A stretch of 57,709 nt of DNA, from NCBI GenBank assembly GCA_903924405.1, contig CAIYBH010000138.1, positions 1 to 57,709 of the forward strand, in the 5' to 3' direction. Position numbers and translations under genes: made by a program. The notes below the pieces were generated by a model. It did no database searches. It saw only the letters and a program-made list of their open reading frames with translations, and was not told the origin of the DNA. Every line of letters begins with the position of its first letter. Position 1 is the stretch's first letter. This document shows positions 9,014 through 17,535 of this stretch, piece by piece. The stretch comes from an uncultured Planctomycetaceae bacterium (GTDB lineage Bacteria; Planctomycetota; Planctomycetia; Planctomycetales; Planctomycetaceae).

Positions 9014-9886
9014 TCAGTGGGTTGTCGGTTGCGTCTGAAACAGAGCTCCGTGTTCCTGAAACAACTGCAGCAACAGCCGTTCCAGTTTCTGTCCACCTTC
9101 GCCTGCAACGGCCACGATCTTTGCAATGTCAGCGGGTTCCAGTGCGTCCGGCAGGCACATATCGGTGACAACCGAGAAGGCGAGCACCTGCATGCCGGCA
9201 TGAGTCGCTGCGATACACTCCGGGACGGTCGACATGCCCACCACATCCGCTCCCAGCAGTTTCAGCATCCGATACTCCGCACGCGTTTCCAGATTGGGGC
9301 CGGGCACTGCAGCCAGCACGGCCTTGTGGGCCGCGATACCCATTTTGAGTGCTGTCTGGCGAGCGACTTCGATCAGGCGTTGATTGTAGGGCTGACTCAT
9401 GTCCGGGAAGCGTGGTCCGAGGCGATCATCGTTAATACCACGCAGCGGGTTGTCCGGCATCAGGTTGATGTGATCTTCAAGAATCACAAGATCCGCCAGC
9501 TGGAAGTGCGGATTCATGCCGCCTACGGCACTTGTCAGGACGAGGGTCTGTGCCCCCAGCGCACGCATGACGCGCACTGGAAAGGTGACTTGTCTCAGGG
9601 AATACCCTTCGTAGTAATGGAATCGTCCTTCCATCGCCATCAGGGGAACGCCCTGCAGGGTCCCACACAGCAGTTTTCCGGCGTGAGACGGTGCGGTGGA
9701 GTTCGGGAAATGCGGAATTTCGGAATACGGAATCTCGGCTTCCACCTGGATCTTTCGGGCCAGTCCCCCCAGTCCTGTACCCAGGATCAGTCCGGCGCTG
9801 GGTGTGCGTTGCCAGCGTGCTTTCAGAAACTGTGATGCTTCTGTGATCTCTTCCCACAAGCCCTGCATTGAGTCCTCCGGAATCAT
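9014..9886 (-). CDS. Purine nucleoside phosphorylase (trimeric type)
   Basis: A 290-residue member of the PNP/MTAP family, which cleaves purine nucleosides with phosphate to base and ribose-1-phosphate for salvage. Visible motifs are LILGTGLGG (33-41), the phosphate-binding GRFHYYEGY (87-95), TSAVGGMN (118-125), the base-binding E223 in GMSTVPE, and [11 protein letters not shown] (239-249). Position 242 is Asp where enzymes specific for 6-oxopurines have Asn (human Asn243). Asp there is associated with acceptance of 6-aminopurines, so adenosine or methylthioadenosine may also be used. The starting ATG at 9886 is one of two near the N-terminus (residues 1 and 7). hemQ follows on the same strand. 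Confidence 0.92.
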   Translation of the reverse strand: MIPEDSMQGLWEEITEASQFLKARWQRTPSAGLILGTGLGGLARKIQVEAEIPYSEIPHFPNSTAPSHAGKLLCGTLQGVPLMAMEGRFHYYEGYSLRQVTFPVRVMRALGAQTLVLTSAVGGMNPHFQLADLVILEDHINLMPDNPLRGINDDRLGPRFPDMSQPYNQRLIEVARQTALKMGIAAHKAVLAAVPGPNLETRAEYRMLKLLGADVVGMSTVPECIAATHAGMQVLAFSVVTDMCLPDALEPADIAKIVAVAGEGGQKLERLLLQLFQEHGALFQTQPTTH

Positions 9887-10103
9887 AAGCCGCTTTCCGA
9901 GGGAATTGGCGGCGATTTTTTACAGCAGTGCGCATCAAAACAAATGCACCCGCGGAAAACAATCCTCGGACCCGGTTTTACCGGGTGCAGGTGTTGCTGC
10001 CGGATTGTGTGCTGACACTGGAGCTCTTCGTGGTTGTTTCGGTGTGCCCGGACACAGCCATGCTGTACGGCGGCGCGTCTTGACTGCCGCGGCTTCGGTC
10101 ACA

Positions 10104-10135
10104 ATAAAAAAGGCACTCCATTACTGAAGTGCCTT
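10104..10135 (-). terminator. Rho-independent terminator of the acidic-protein gene
   Basis: An 8-bp stem (10110-10117 with 10128-10135, aaggcact/agtgcctt) and 10-nt loop are followed on the minus strand by a run of seven T (GCCTTTTTTATTG). It lies about 80 bases past the stop codon at 10218 and ahead of the PNP gene, separating the two units. The remainder of the gap 9887-10217 holds nothing recognisable. Confidence 0.85.
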
Positions 10136-10217
10136 GCCGAACTGCATAAGCCTGTGTGATTGAGGCAGAGGGAACCGCGCTGTCATTCACAGAGGCGAGT
10201 TTGCGATCGCATCCGAC

Positions 10218-10532
10218 TTAGAACTCGTCGTCTTCGCCTTCGAATTCTTCTTCGTCGTCATCGTCGAATTCATCATCGTCGTCGTCATCGAAGTCATCAT
10301 CTTCGAAGTCGTCTTCGTCATCGAAGTCGTCATCCGCTTCTTCTTCGTCATCGAAGTCGTCGTCTTCGTCGTCGACTTCTTCATCACCGAAATCGGCGCT
10401 GAAATCATCGTCGTCGTCGTCTCCACGGAGTTCCGGGCTGAAGGTCACGTCCTGGTTTTTGAAGCCGACGAGCCCTGACAGGGGGAAAAGAGAGTCCTCG
10501 GTTTCGATTCTGCCTGCGTTCAGAATTAGCAT
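10218..10532 (-). CDS. Small, extremely acidic protein with regularly spaced phenylalanines
   Basis: A 104-residue protein in two parts. Residues 1-37 (LILNAGRIETEDS...) look like a short folded or binding segment. In residues 38-104, 52 of 67 positions are Asp or Glu, and nine Phe are placed about every 4-12 residues. The chain ends in E-D-D-E-F. No signal peptide is seen, so it should be cytoplasmic. Acidic tails with aromatic residues occur in DNA mimics, in the tip of single-strand binding protein and in the RNA-polymerase delta subunit, but I cannot assign it to any of these. An AAAGG stands about 10 bases before the ATG and a strong terminator follows, supporting a real, separately transcribed gene. 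Confidence 0.7.
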   Translation of the reverse strand: MLILNAGRIETEDSLFPLSGLVGFKNQDVTFSPELRGDDDDDDFSADFGDEEVDDEDDDFDDEEEADDDFDDEDDFEDDDFDDDDDDEFDDDDEEEFEGEDDEF

Positions 10533-11113
10533 GACCAGTTGCCTTTATCTTTTGTCCAGTGGTCTGTCGACTGCGGAAACTCCGCTTTGACGCGTTTGAT
10601 AATCGCACATGGAATCACTTGTCAACCCTGTGATTTCCTGTGCCTGTTACAAAACCCCGCCTTTTCGCGGGTTGGAAAGATTCTGCAGCGTTTTCGTCGG
10701 AATTCAGTGTCCGTCATGAGAGAGTTTTCAGAGAAGTTCTGCAGACTTTCACGGAGAATTATGGTCTATCGCGATGCGCGTGAAAACCGTATTTCTGAGT
10801 GCACTGATTGCCTTGACCGTTTCCGATCTGGGCGACTGCTCTGAGTTTGGTCCCACAGGTTAGGCGCGAGCAAAACACTTGGCAACGAAAAAAGCCCGTT
10901 TTCCGCAAAGCTTGTTTCTGTCGCCAGACTTCGGAATCCACTTCATGTCCATGGCAATCGGGGACTTCTCTGCCACCCGCACGCGCACTGCAGGTCGGAA
11001 CTTCGGATTGATGGCGGATTTTATCTGGAGTTGTGGTGGGGTTTTGTGGATTATGCTGCTGGTGCGTATCTGTGAGGCTGCCGGTGCCTGCCAGCGGATG
11101 TGTGCGATGGTCC
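10533..11113. other. 581-bp gap without an assignable gene
   Basis: The left part should hold the promoter of the acidic-protein gene. A small cccgc/gcggg hairpin lies near 10646-10663. A minus-strand frame ending at 10860 reads ...SGDRNKLCGKRAFFVAK..., but it has no convincing start or domain. I leave the region unannotated. Confidence 0.4.
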
Positions 11114-13042
11114 TCAGGGCAACTGCACCTGCAGACGTTCGCCCGATGTCGCGATGCTTTGTTGAGTCCACTGGCAGAGGTCTGGTCGATCCCGGCCGAC
11201 GCGAATCGTATAAGTCCCGGGAGCAAAGACCGGGGGCCGGAACATCGTGCCAGTGACGCGCACGGTATACAGTACCTGTGAGTCAGCTTCAGAAACCACC
11301 TGAACCACCGCCTGGTCCGCAGTCTGAAACTGCAGTTCCGGCAACCAGCCCACCGGAATCCGCCCATCATTCTGATCCATGCGAATGGTCACGGGCCATC
11401 CCGGAAACTGTGCTGCGTCACCATCCTGTACCTGACTGAATCGTGGCCAGCATTCCAGAGTTGCTGTACCGGTTGATCGGCGAAAGCGAACCAGCCCGTG
11501 TCCATCGGCCCGTTGCCGTTCGTCTGCGGTATTTTCCGGATTGGCATACGCCAGCATCGTGATGCGATTTCCGAGTCCATCATGGTAGTCGCCGGTCCAC
11601 GGCAGCGGGCTGTTCGGGACGGCATTGGGCCCCGCCTGCTCATCTTCCGGATGCCACCAGCGTCCATAAATGGTGTTGACCACAGCCGGGGCCGTAAAGG
11701 CAAAGGGACCATCACCAAAGGTATCGATTCCATGTCGCACAACGACCGCCAGATGCTGGTCGCCGCAGAGATGCAGCGCGCGGGCTTTGCGGAGTTCCAC
11801 AAGTGCCGCACGGCGACCTGACTGTGGCCAGCCGTTGCAGTCCAGATCCGCCAGTAGTCGATTGTCCTGTGAGCCATGCAGGTGCACGGCACCGCAGAAG
11901 GCGGTCTGGGACAGCACGCATTTCATGGAAGCCCCGGTCCAGTCTTCTGACCAATCGCGCAGAAACGACAATTGTCGTTCGCCCAGCAGTTGCAGACCCG
12001 GGAGATCGATGGCTGCGCGATCATAGGCCGGATCTGTAATGTGATCGGGTCGAGGCCCAAGGGCCGGAATGGTCCCTTCAGGACCGGTCTTGAACTTGCG
12101 ATCTTCAAGTATGGCAAAGTCAACTCCACCGACTCGCAGCCTGGTGAAATAGACGCCAATGCCCTGCTCTACCAGCTGTGGATCGACAGGGTCCGGAAGA
12201 TGCCATGTCTGGCAGCGTTCGACCATCCGTACGTATTCTGCGGGGTAATAGTAACCACCGTCAGAGCCTGTGAGTTTGGTGGATTTACGCCCTGATGCTC
12301 CCCAGAGATTCGGGTGACCGACATCATGGTCGTCCGGGATGGTGACCACGGGGCGATCACGAAGAATGTCGCGAAACTGCATTCCCCATTCCAGCCAGCC
12401 AAAGGTGTGCTGAGTATGGTGATAGGTCTGGTCCCCCGCAAAAAACAACAGGTCCGGGTCCTGCCGCTTCAGGTTCTCGATGATGGTCTCACGAGACCCC
12501 GGGGTGCGACTGGAGTTGCAGGAGAGCACGGCCACACGAACTTCGTCTCGTGGCCATGGGTCGCGACGAATGACACCGTCGAAGTGTGACTGACTGGCAA
12601 GTCGTACCCGATAGGGGACGTCCCGCGAAGCATCCCAGTTGCTGATCCGGAAGTGCGCTGTCCAGCCCGGATACACAATCGGCTGCACTGCGGCCGTCTT
12701 CCATTCCGTACTCTCGAGAAATTCAAGAGTCATCTCACGCGGCTCTGCCGGCAGAAGCGGATAAAGCTGAGCTGTCAGCTTCAGAATGCCGTGATCATGC
12801 GTGTACAGGGCGAAGGCGACCACTCGGCTGCGATCCACCATCAGACGCGGTGCCTGAGGTTGCCCCTTGCGTGGGCCTTTTTCAATCGTCCCCTCCCGCC
12901 ACCATTCTCCCACGGCGTCGGAATCCAGTTTCGGCCACTCCGGCCCGAATGGAAGTGCATCGTCTGCGTGTGTGACCAGCACACTGGCAAATCCAAAAAC
13001 GACTGCCAGTAGCACAGTCCGCAAGGCCACTCGTCGATCCAT
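11114..13042 (-). CDS. Exported PhoD-like metallophosphatase (alkaline phosphatase D family)
   Basis: A 642-residue secreted protein with a signal peptide (MDRRVALRTVLLAVVFGFAS...HADD). An N-terminal beta domain comes first, then the calcineurin-like fold of the PhoD family: LSCNSSR (about 173-179), FFAGDQTYHH (about 200-209), IPDDHDVGHPN (about 235-245) and LCGDQHLAVVV near residue 440. These supply the Asp, Asn and His ligands of a two-metal site. PhoD enzymes hydrolyse phosphate mono- or diesters outside the cytoplasm, often for phosphate scavenging or teichoic-acid-like polymers. The substrate here is unknown. I chose the ATG at 13042 because GGGAGGGG lies just upstream and the signal peptide begins there; the frame extends to 13126. 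No obvious operon partner. Confidence 0.88.
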   Translation of the reverse strand: MDRRVALRTVLLAVVFGFASVLVTHADDALPFGPEWPKLDSDAVGEWWREGTIEKGPRKGQPQAPRLMVDRSRVVAFALYTHDHGILKLTAQLYPLLPAEPREMTLEFLESTEWKTAAVQPIVYPGWTAHFRISNWDASRDVPYRVRLASQSHFDGVIRRDPWPRDEVRVAVLSCNSSRTPGSRETIIENLKRQDPDLLFFAGDQTYHHTQHTFGWLEWGMQFRDILRDRPVVTIPDDHDVGHPNLWGASGRKSTKLTGSDGGYYYPAEYVRMVERCQTWHLPDPVDPQLVEQGIGVYFTRLRVGGVDFAILEDRKFKTGPEGTIPALGPRPDHITDPAYDRAAIDLPGLQLLGERQLSFLRDWSEDWTGASMKCVLSQTAFCGAVHLHGSQDNRLLADLDCNGWPQSGRRAALVELRKARALHLCGDQHLAVVVRHGIDTFGDGPFAFTAPAVVNTIYGRWWHPEDEQAGPNAVPNSPLPWTGDYHDGLGNRITMLAYANPENTADERQRADGHGLVRFRRSTGTATLECWPRFSQVQDGDAAQFPGWPVTIRMDQNDGRIPVGWLPELQFQTADQAVVQVVSEADSQVLYTVRVTGTMFRPPVFAPGTYTIRVGRDRPDLCQWTQQSIATSGERLQVQLP

Positions 13043-13445
13043 TTTCCGACCCCTCCCGTAACAACCAGATGGTATGGTGCGACACCGACACAAGCCTGCC
13101 GCGTGCGTCGGCGGAATTGTAATCACTTTTCCTCAGGGTGACGTACCATTGCAGTGAAGCCAGCATCTTCCTTCACAGGCACCGTTGCACCGGGAGGTTC
13201 CACAAGAGCCGGTTTACTGAGCACAATCCCCCCTCCGCCTGCGATGGCGAGGCAATGTTCATTCCTCGAACAGTCGCGCTCCGCTCCGACGAAACGATCG
13301 CTCTGTCTGGATTTTACCTCGGGAATTCGGCAAACAATCACCTCTGTGACGTCAGGCAAAAAACAACCCTGACTCTTTAGATAACCATCGTTTCGTCCTC
13401 CCGGAGAGGGCCGGGCTTAGGGTGCTTTATTCGTTTGCAACTGCA
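13043..13445. other. Intergenic region between the TA module and the PhoD gene
   Basis: No gene is supported. A 78-codon minus frame (13123-13359) has no recognisable domain. The stretch near 13262-13310 (cctcgaacagtcgcg...cgaaacgatcg) resembles the 25265-25285 element (cctcgaatagtcgcgtttcg), suggesting a decayed intergenic repeat. Confidence 0.4.
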
Positions 13446-13797
13446 TTAAAGCGGAAGGAATTCCACTCGATTTGCAAGATCGGCCGGGTCGTAAACCTCG
13501 GCAATGAGGCTCAAGTCCCGAACCGCCTGCCCGATCGTTATTTGAAGCTGATGTGCGTAGACCACACCGGCGAATGACAGATTGATTTTCTGACAACGAG
13601 TGGCTTCTGTGAGCAAATCATTGTCCATCGAGAATAGAATTCGTCCCAGCAGCGTTGCGCGGTCCAGAAGATCGGGATCACTCAACTGAGCACATCCATC
13701 CTTTTGCGCTGTCAACACGTCAATACCAAGCCGCCGTAGTCCTTCGGTAATCGACCGTCGATCGAATATGCTCATCCATATAGAGCCGAATTGTCAT
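13446..13797 (-). pseudogene. DUF5615 PIN-like toxin gene, frameshifted near its 5' end
   Basis: The downstream 109 codons (from ATG 13775) read RSITEGLRRLGIDVLTAQ...LLDRATLLGRILFSMDNDLL...GVVYAHQLQITIGQ, the DUF5615 PIN-like family, putative RNase toxins paired with DUF433. Homologs start about seven residues earlier with an (I)RxYMDxH strand carrying an active-site Asp. That strand exists here in another frame: the ATG at 13797, overlapping the DUF433 stop codon as ATGA, reads MTIRLYMDEHI and then goes out of frame. The frames are joined by a tcga-tcga tandem (13758-13765). Removing one tcga restores a continuous 115-codon gene. A 4-bp duplication therefore probably broke the toxin. Translation from 13775 would give a protein lacking the first strand and its acidic residue. 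Confidence 0.75.
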
Positions 13798-14108
13798 CGA
13801 AGACGACCCATCTGCTTCAGCTTGAGTCGTCCCGGACTGGAGAGGGATGCGTTGCGAAGTCGGTCGAACGTCTCCAGTTGCCGTTCAATCTCAACATTAA
13901 GATCCAATTCATGATCGTAATACCAGGCCAGTGCCGCATGGATCTGCGCTAACGAGAGTAATCCGTGATGCTGTTCGGCAATCTCTTCCACACTGGACCC
14001 GTGAGCCAGTCGTTCAAGAGCGATCTCGATGACCTTGATGTTGGTCTTGTCGATCCACGCAATGTTTCGCTCGTCAAGCCAAATGTGGTTGATACTGATG
14101 ACCGACAT
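13794..14108 (-). CDS. DUF433 antitoxin-like protein
   Basis: A 104-residue protein matching DUF433: an N-terminal beta segment (ISINHIWLDERNIAWID), then a helix-turn-helix-like core (VIEIALERLAHGSSVEEIAEQHHGLLSLAQIHAAL), followed by a helical tail (YYDHELDLNVEIERQLE). DUF433 proteins are the usual first gene of DUF433-DUF5615 toxin-antitoxin pairs and are thought to bind DNA and the toxin. The stop codon overlaps the ancestral toxin start (ATGA), the expected coupling. The frame is intact although its partner is frameshifted, which fits loss of the toxin with a harmless antitoxin remaining. Confidence 0.85.
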   Translation of the reverse strand: MSVISINHIWLDERNIAWIDKTNIKVIEIALERLAHGSSVEEIAEQHHGLLSLAQIHAALAWYYDHELDLNVEIERQLETFDRLRNASLSSPGRLKLKQMGRLR

Positions 14109-14872
14109 GCTTGTCTCGTTCCTATCATCGCTGAGAAGCTGGTGAAGCTGTATTGTCAGTCAATTGCGATAAGTTGCAGGAGCGATTCGGGGGGGGGCAA
14201 TGCGGAACTCAGACGGGCCGAGTTCCGTGTCGCTAAGGACCTGAGCAGGAAATCTGGTTGGGCGAGCGGGGAAACGGTGGCCGCATGCACATGCAGGCTG
14301 CAGTCCACCTGAAAACTATGGTCTGCTTTGTTGTGGATCGCGAGTTAAGACTTATCTATGCAGGACATCGCAAGTGGAATTTCGAATGGAAGACCACTGG
14401 TTGCGAAACAGCGATGGCAGCTCGTGTTTCGGCGTCGGGCCTGTTCAAATCGTCGAAGACGCTGCCAGCGTGTCGGAAAATTGTCTTACAGGAACGCCTG
14501 CATCTCGGGAGGAGTTTTTGCTGTCCCGTTTGAGTTTGCCTGCGCGTTTCTGGTTACCTTAGCGCGAACCACGAAGCACTCGAAACGTCGTTGGAATCAA
14601 GAATGAAAAAATTTACGCAGTGAGACCGCGGTGTCGCTTCGCTCCGCCGAAAGGTGAGTACCGAAGCATCCTGAACGAAAGGACGTGAAGCAGAGCCCCG
14701 CGCCAGTTTCAAGTTTCTCCCGCCCATCCTGCCGCGTTCGGTCCGGGATGTCAACTGGGATCGAGATGCAGCTGAATCACTGGAGATTCTGCCCGTCTTT
14801 GCGCAGATGAGTGCTGCAATGACGCGACATAACATCCTGACGAGGATTTCTGATTCAGGGCTTATCCCGTGG
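14109..14872. other. 764-bp gap without an assignable gene
   Basis: Frames up to about 115 codons exist but none shows a domain, signal or ribosome site I trust. A G8 run lies near 14190. The segment 14632-14650 (gtgtcgcttcgctccgccg) recalls the hairpin of the 91-bp repeat but is too diverged to assign. Confidence 0.4.
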
Positions 14873-17011
14873 TTACTGGAACTCTGTCGTGAGCCAGCCA
14901 TCATTGAGCTGCAGGCCGGTGATTGTCAGCGGCAGCGCTTTTTCAGCGTCCGGCTGCAGGTTGATGGTGGCGTCGAGTTCCTTAGGCTGGATGCGGCGAC
15001 CAATCACCTTTCGCAACTGATTGGCAACTGTGATGGGTGCTGCAATCACTCGGATTGGTTTCGGAGTCAGCTGAATCTTTGCGTCTGCGACAGAGATTGC
15101 GATGGGAACCACAATCGTGTGTACGGCCACATCCGCGCGACCTTCCTGGCGGATGCCGGTTTGCAGCAGCAAAGTGAGTTCACCCTGATCAAATCGCACA
15201 CGCAGGGGATCTGCCTGGCTGAAGACAAACGAGGTGGCTTTGTGATCCGGATCCTCTTCGGTCTTCGCCGGCTGATCAGCCTTTGACAGTCGAACATCCC
15301 GCTGCAGGATGGCTGACAGGGCTTTTTCAATTTCCGGAGTCAGCTGATCGTCCGGGATGACTCGACCATGAAAGGCCAGCGCGTCCAGAAGGCTGTTCAG
15401 TGTACTTTCGTGAACCTGAATCGCTCCTCCACTAACGGACAGGGGCAGTTGCGGCTGACGCGTGCCTCCGAGGAAGAATGCACCGATGGTGCGTGAGCTG
15501 ACTGCGAGGTGCGTATTGCTGGAGCGAGCACTGATGGTGTCCGGCGCTACGCCTTTGGCGGCGAGAGCGTTCAGGGTCTGCTGCAGATCCGTGTCCAGCT
15601 TGCCAAAGCGAGTGCCGGCTTCCGTATCGAATTTGGGCACTGCGTCCCGGCGGAGGCGACGGGCCGTTTCGGCTTCCGACAGCGGTTTGCTTTCCGCGAT
15701 CTGCTGCTTCGCCATTCCTCGCACAAGTCCACCGAACAGCGGAATGCCATCGTACTTCGTGCGGAATCCCAGAGTCCTGCTGTTGGTGTCAACAGCGAAG
15801 CGGCTGGGGGACGTGACAATCCTGGAGCCATTGAATTCGATGGGCTTGTCGATCCAGAAGAAATGATTCCCGGACGTCCAGACGGTTGCCGGATCCTTTC
15901 TGGCAACGGTATCTGATTTCGTATTGCCATCCAGCTTCAGATCAAAGCGAGCAGTCGTGGCCGATGGCTGGATGTCGACCGACACGTTCACGTTGGTGGT
16001 TTGAGTTCCGGTGACCCATGCACCGAGGATGCAGTCAGCCACTTTTCCGGTTTCGGTTTTGTGGTTGGCGATCAGCCGGGCCATCAGAGCTTCTGAGATC
16101 GTGATGTGCAGGTTGTTATTGAAATAATCTTCGTTGAGGACGGGACGCAGATGAGTTGCCGCGGCGGGAAAACGTGCACGAATCACTCGCCACGCTGCGC
16201 GTGCTCGATCCGAGGTGGAAACTGCCGGGGTGACTTCATTCTGCAGAACCCCGCGAATGAGGTGATCAACCTGCAGTTGCAGTTCAGTGCGGGCGGCAGC
16301 GTCAGATTCGAATGTCAGCAGGGCGGCCTGAGTTGATTCGGCGAGAGCCTTCAGTTCCTGAATGTCCGGACGCAGAACAAAAGCCCGCTGGTCCGCGTTC
16401 AGTGCCTCTGACAAGGATGTCCGTTCCATCAGCCCCTTCAACGACTCTGTGGTCAGGTCCGGAGCGGTGAGCGTCGACAGCCGCAGGTACTCTGTCCAGA
16501 GTGCACCATTGGGGAGGGCGTTCAGAGTTCTGCCGACGGCATCGGCTGCGCTGCGTACCTGTCCACGGTAGTCGGTCGTTGCCGTCTGAAGATCGGTCAC
16601 TGCGGCGGCCTTCAGTGCTGCTTCCACCAGGGACACGCGTCGCTGAAGTCGAATCCGCAGTGCGTCTTTGGCCGCATCACCTGTCAGTGACTCGAGCAGC
16701 GGACGCACGTTGGAAATTGCCTGTTGACGAGCTTCCACCGTTTGAGCTGTATCCCAGATTGTGGAGATTTTCGCCTGCAGGTCTGTGCTGTGCTGGTCCA
16801 GATTCTCTGCGTTCATGTCCTTTGGACGCGGCAGAGACTGCACTGCCCCGGCATTTCCCTCGGGCTCATCCTGACGAGCTTTCAGACTTGCAGACGGCAG
16901 CACGACAGCGGCCAGCACACTCAGCATCAGCAGCAGAACTCCCGCTGTTCGGGGGATTCGCTTGGTTAACATTGTCCAGGTGCTGCCCACACCATTTCTC
17001 CTTCTGTCCAT
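14873..17011 (-). CDS. Large exported protein of unknown function
   Basis: About 712 residues, or 699 if the ATG at 16972 is used. Neither start has a strong ribosome site. A basic N-terminus and hydrophobic stretch (TAGVLLLMLSVLAAVVLPSAS) form a signal peptide or membrane anchor. Residues about 60-290 are mostly helical with scattered charged heptads. The C-terminal two-thirds looks like mixed beta structure, with a repeat-like theme of PITVANQLRKVIGRRIQPKELDATINLQ near the end and a region with TNVNVSVDIQPSATTARFDLKLDG. I recognise no catalytic motif. Proteins with this layout are common in planctomycetes as conserved hypotheticals. It would act in the periplasm or cell envelope. No partner gene lies nearby. 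Confidence 0.75.
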   Translation of the reverse strand: MDRRRNGVGSTWTMLTKRIPRTAGVLLLMLSVLAAVVLPSASLKARQDEPEGNAGAVQSLPRPKDMNAENLDQHSTDLQAKISTIWDTAQTVEARQQAISNVRPLLESLTGDAAKDALRIRLQRRVSLVEAALKAAAVTDLQTATTDYRGQVRSAADAVGRTLNALPNGALWTEYLRLSTLTAPDLTTESLKGLMERTSLSEALNADQRAFVLRPDIQELKALAESTQAALLTFESDAAARTELQLQVDHLIRGVLQNEVTPAVSTSDRARAAWRVIRARFPAAATHLRPVLNEDYFNNNLHITISEALMARLIANHKTETGKVADCILGAWVTGTQTTNVNVSVDIQPSATTARFDLKLDGNTKSDTVARKDPATVWTSGNHFFWIDKPIEFNGSRIVTSPSRFAVDTNSRTLGFRTKYDGIPLFGGLVRGMAKQQIAESKPLSEAETARRLRRDAVPKFDTEAGTRFGKLDTDLQQTLNALAAKGVAPDTISARSSNTHLAVSSRTIGAFFLGGTRQPQLPLSVSGGAIQVHESTLNSLLDALAFHGRVIPDDQLTPEIEKALSAILQRDVRLSKADQPAKTEEDPDHKATSFVFSQADPLRVRFDQGELTLLLQTGIRQEGRADVAVHTIVVPIAISVADAKIQLTPKPIRVIAAPITVANQLRKVIGRRIQPKELDATINLQPDAEKALPLTITGLQLNDGWLTTEFQ

Positions 17012-17535
17012 ACGATCAAGACCGCTGCAGTCAGTCGATTCCGTCCATTCAGTATCGTCCCCTGAACTTTACGTATCGCTCATTTCCCGACTGCCACATA
17101 CATTCCGAAAACGAGGGTTAAATTGTGTGATCGACACAGGGTTGCCAGATTGCCGATGTTCCCGTTTTCGGGTATTCATCTTACGCGTCCCAGAGTCACA
17201 CCGCGACAGCGCAACACAGAAACCCTCAGGTTTTCAGGGCAATCTGTCGTCCAATTCCCGCTTCCAGCAATGAACACCACCGGGGAAACCCGCTTGTGTA
17301 GAGTGTTTATCTTTACTGAATTACCTGATTTATCCTGTTGGGCTCGGGTGGTCGGAAAAACGAATGCTCTGTGCCGATGCAGAAGTTTCCGGATTTCGCC
17401 ATACTGTTCGCACTGGTTGACTGAACCCATTCACGATCCTGATGATCGATTCAATCCCGGACCACGTCGACCTTGGGGGCACCGTTCAGTGCCGGGCTTC
17501 TGTCCGTTCTGAAACTCGATGGAAAGTGATTGTCC
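17012..17535. other. Divergent intergenic region
   Basis: It lies between two diverging genes and should carry both promoters. I see no repeat, RNA or credible small gene. The only clear site is a ribosome-binding GGAAAG at 17521-17526 for the gene at 17536. Confidence 0.4.

Noticed and set aside
10860..11171. Minus-strand frame with SGDRNKLCGKRAFFVAK near its end
   Set aside because: The phrase looks protein-like, but the frame overlaps the 3' end of the PhoD gene in another frame, has no good ribosome site and no recognised family.
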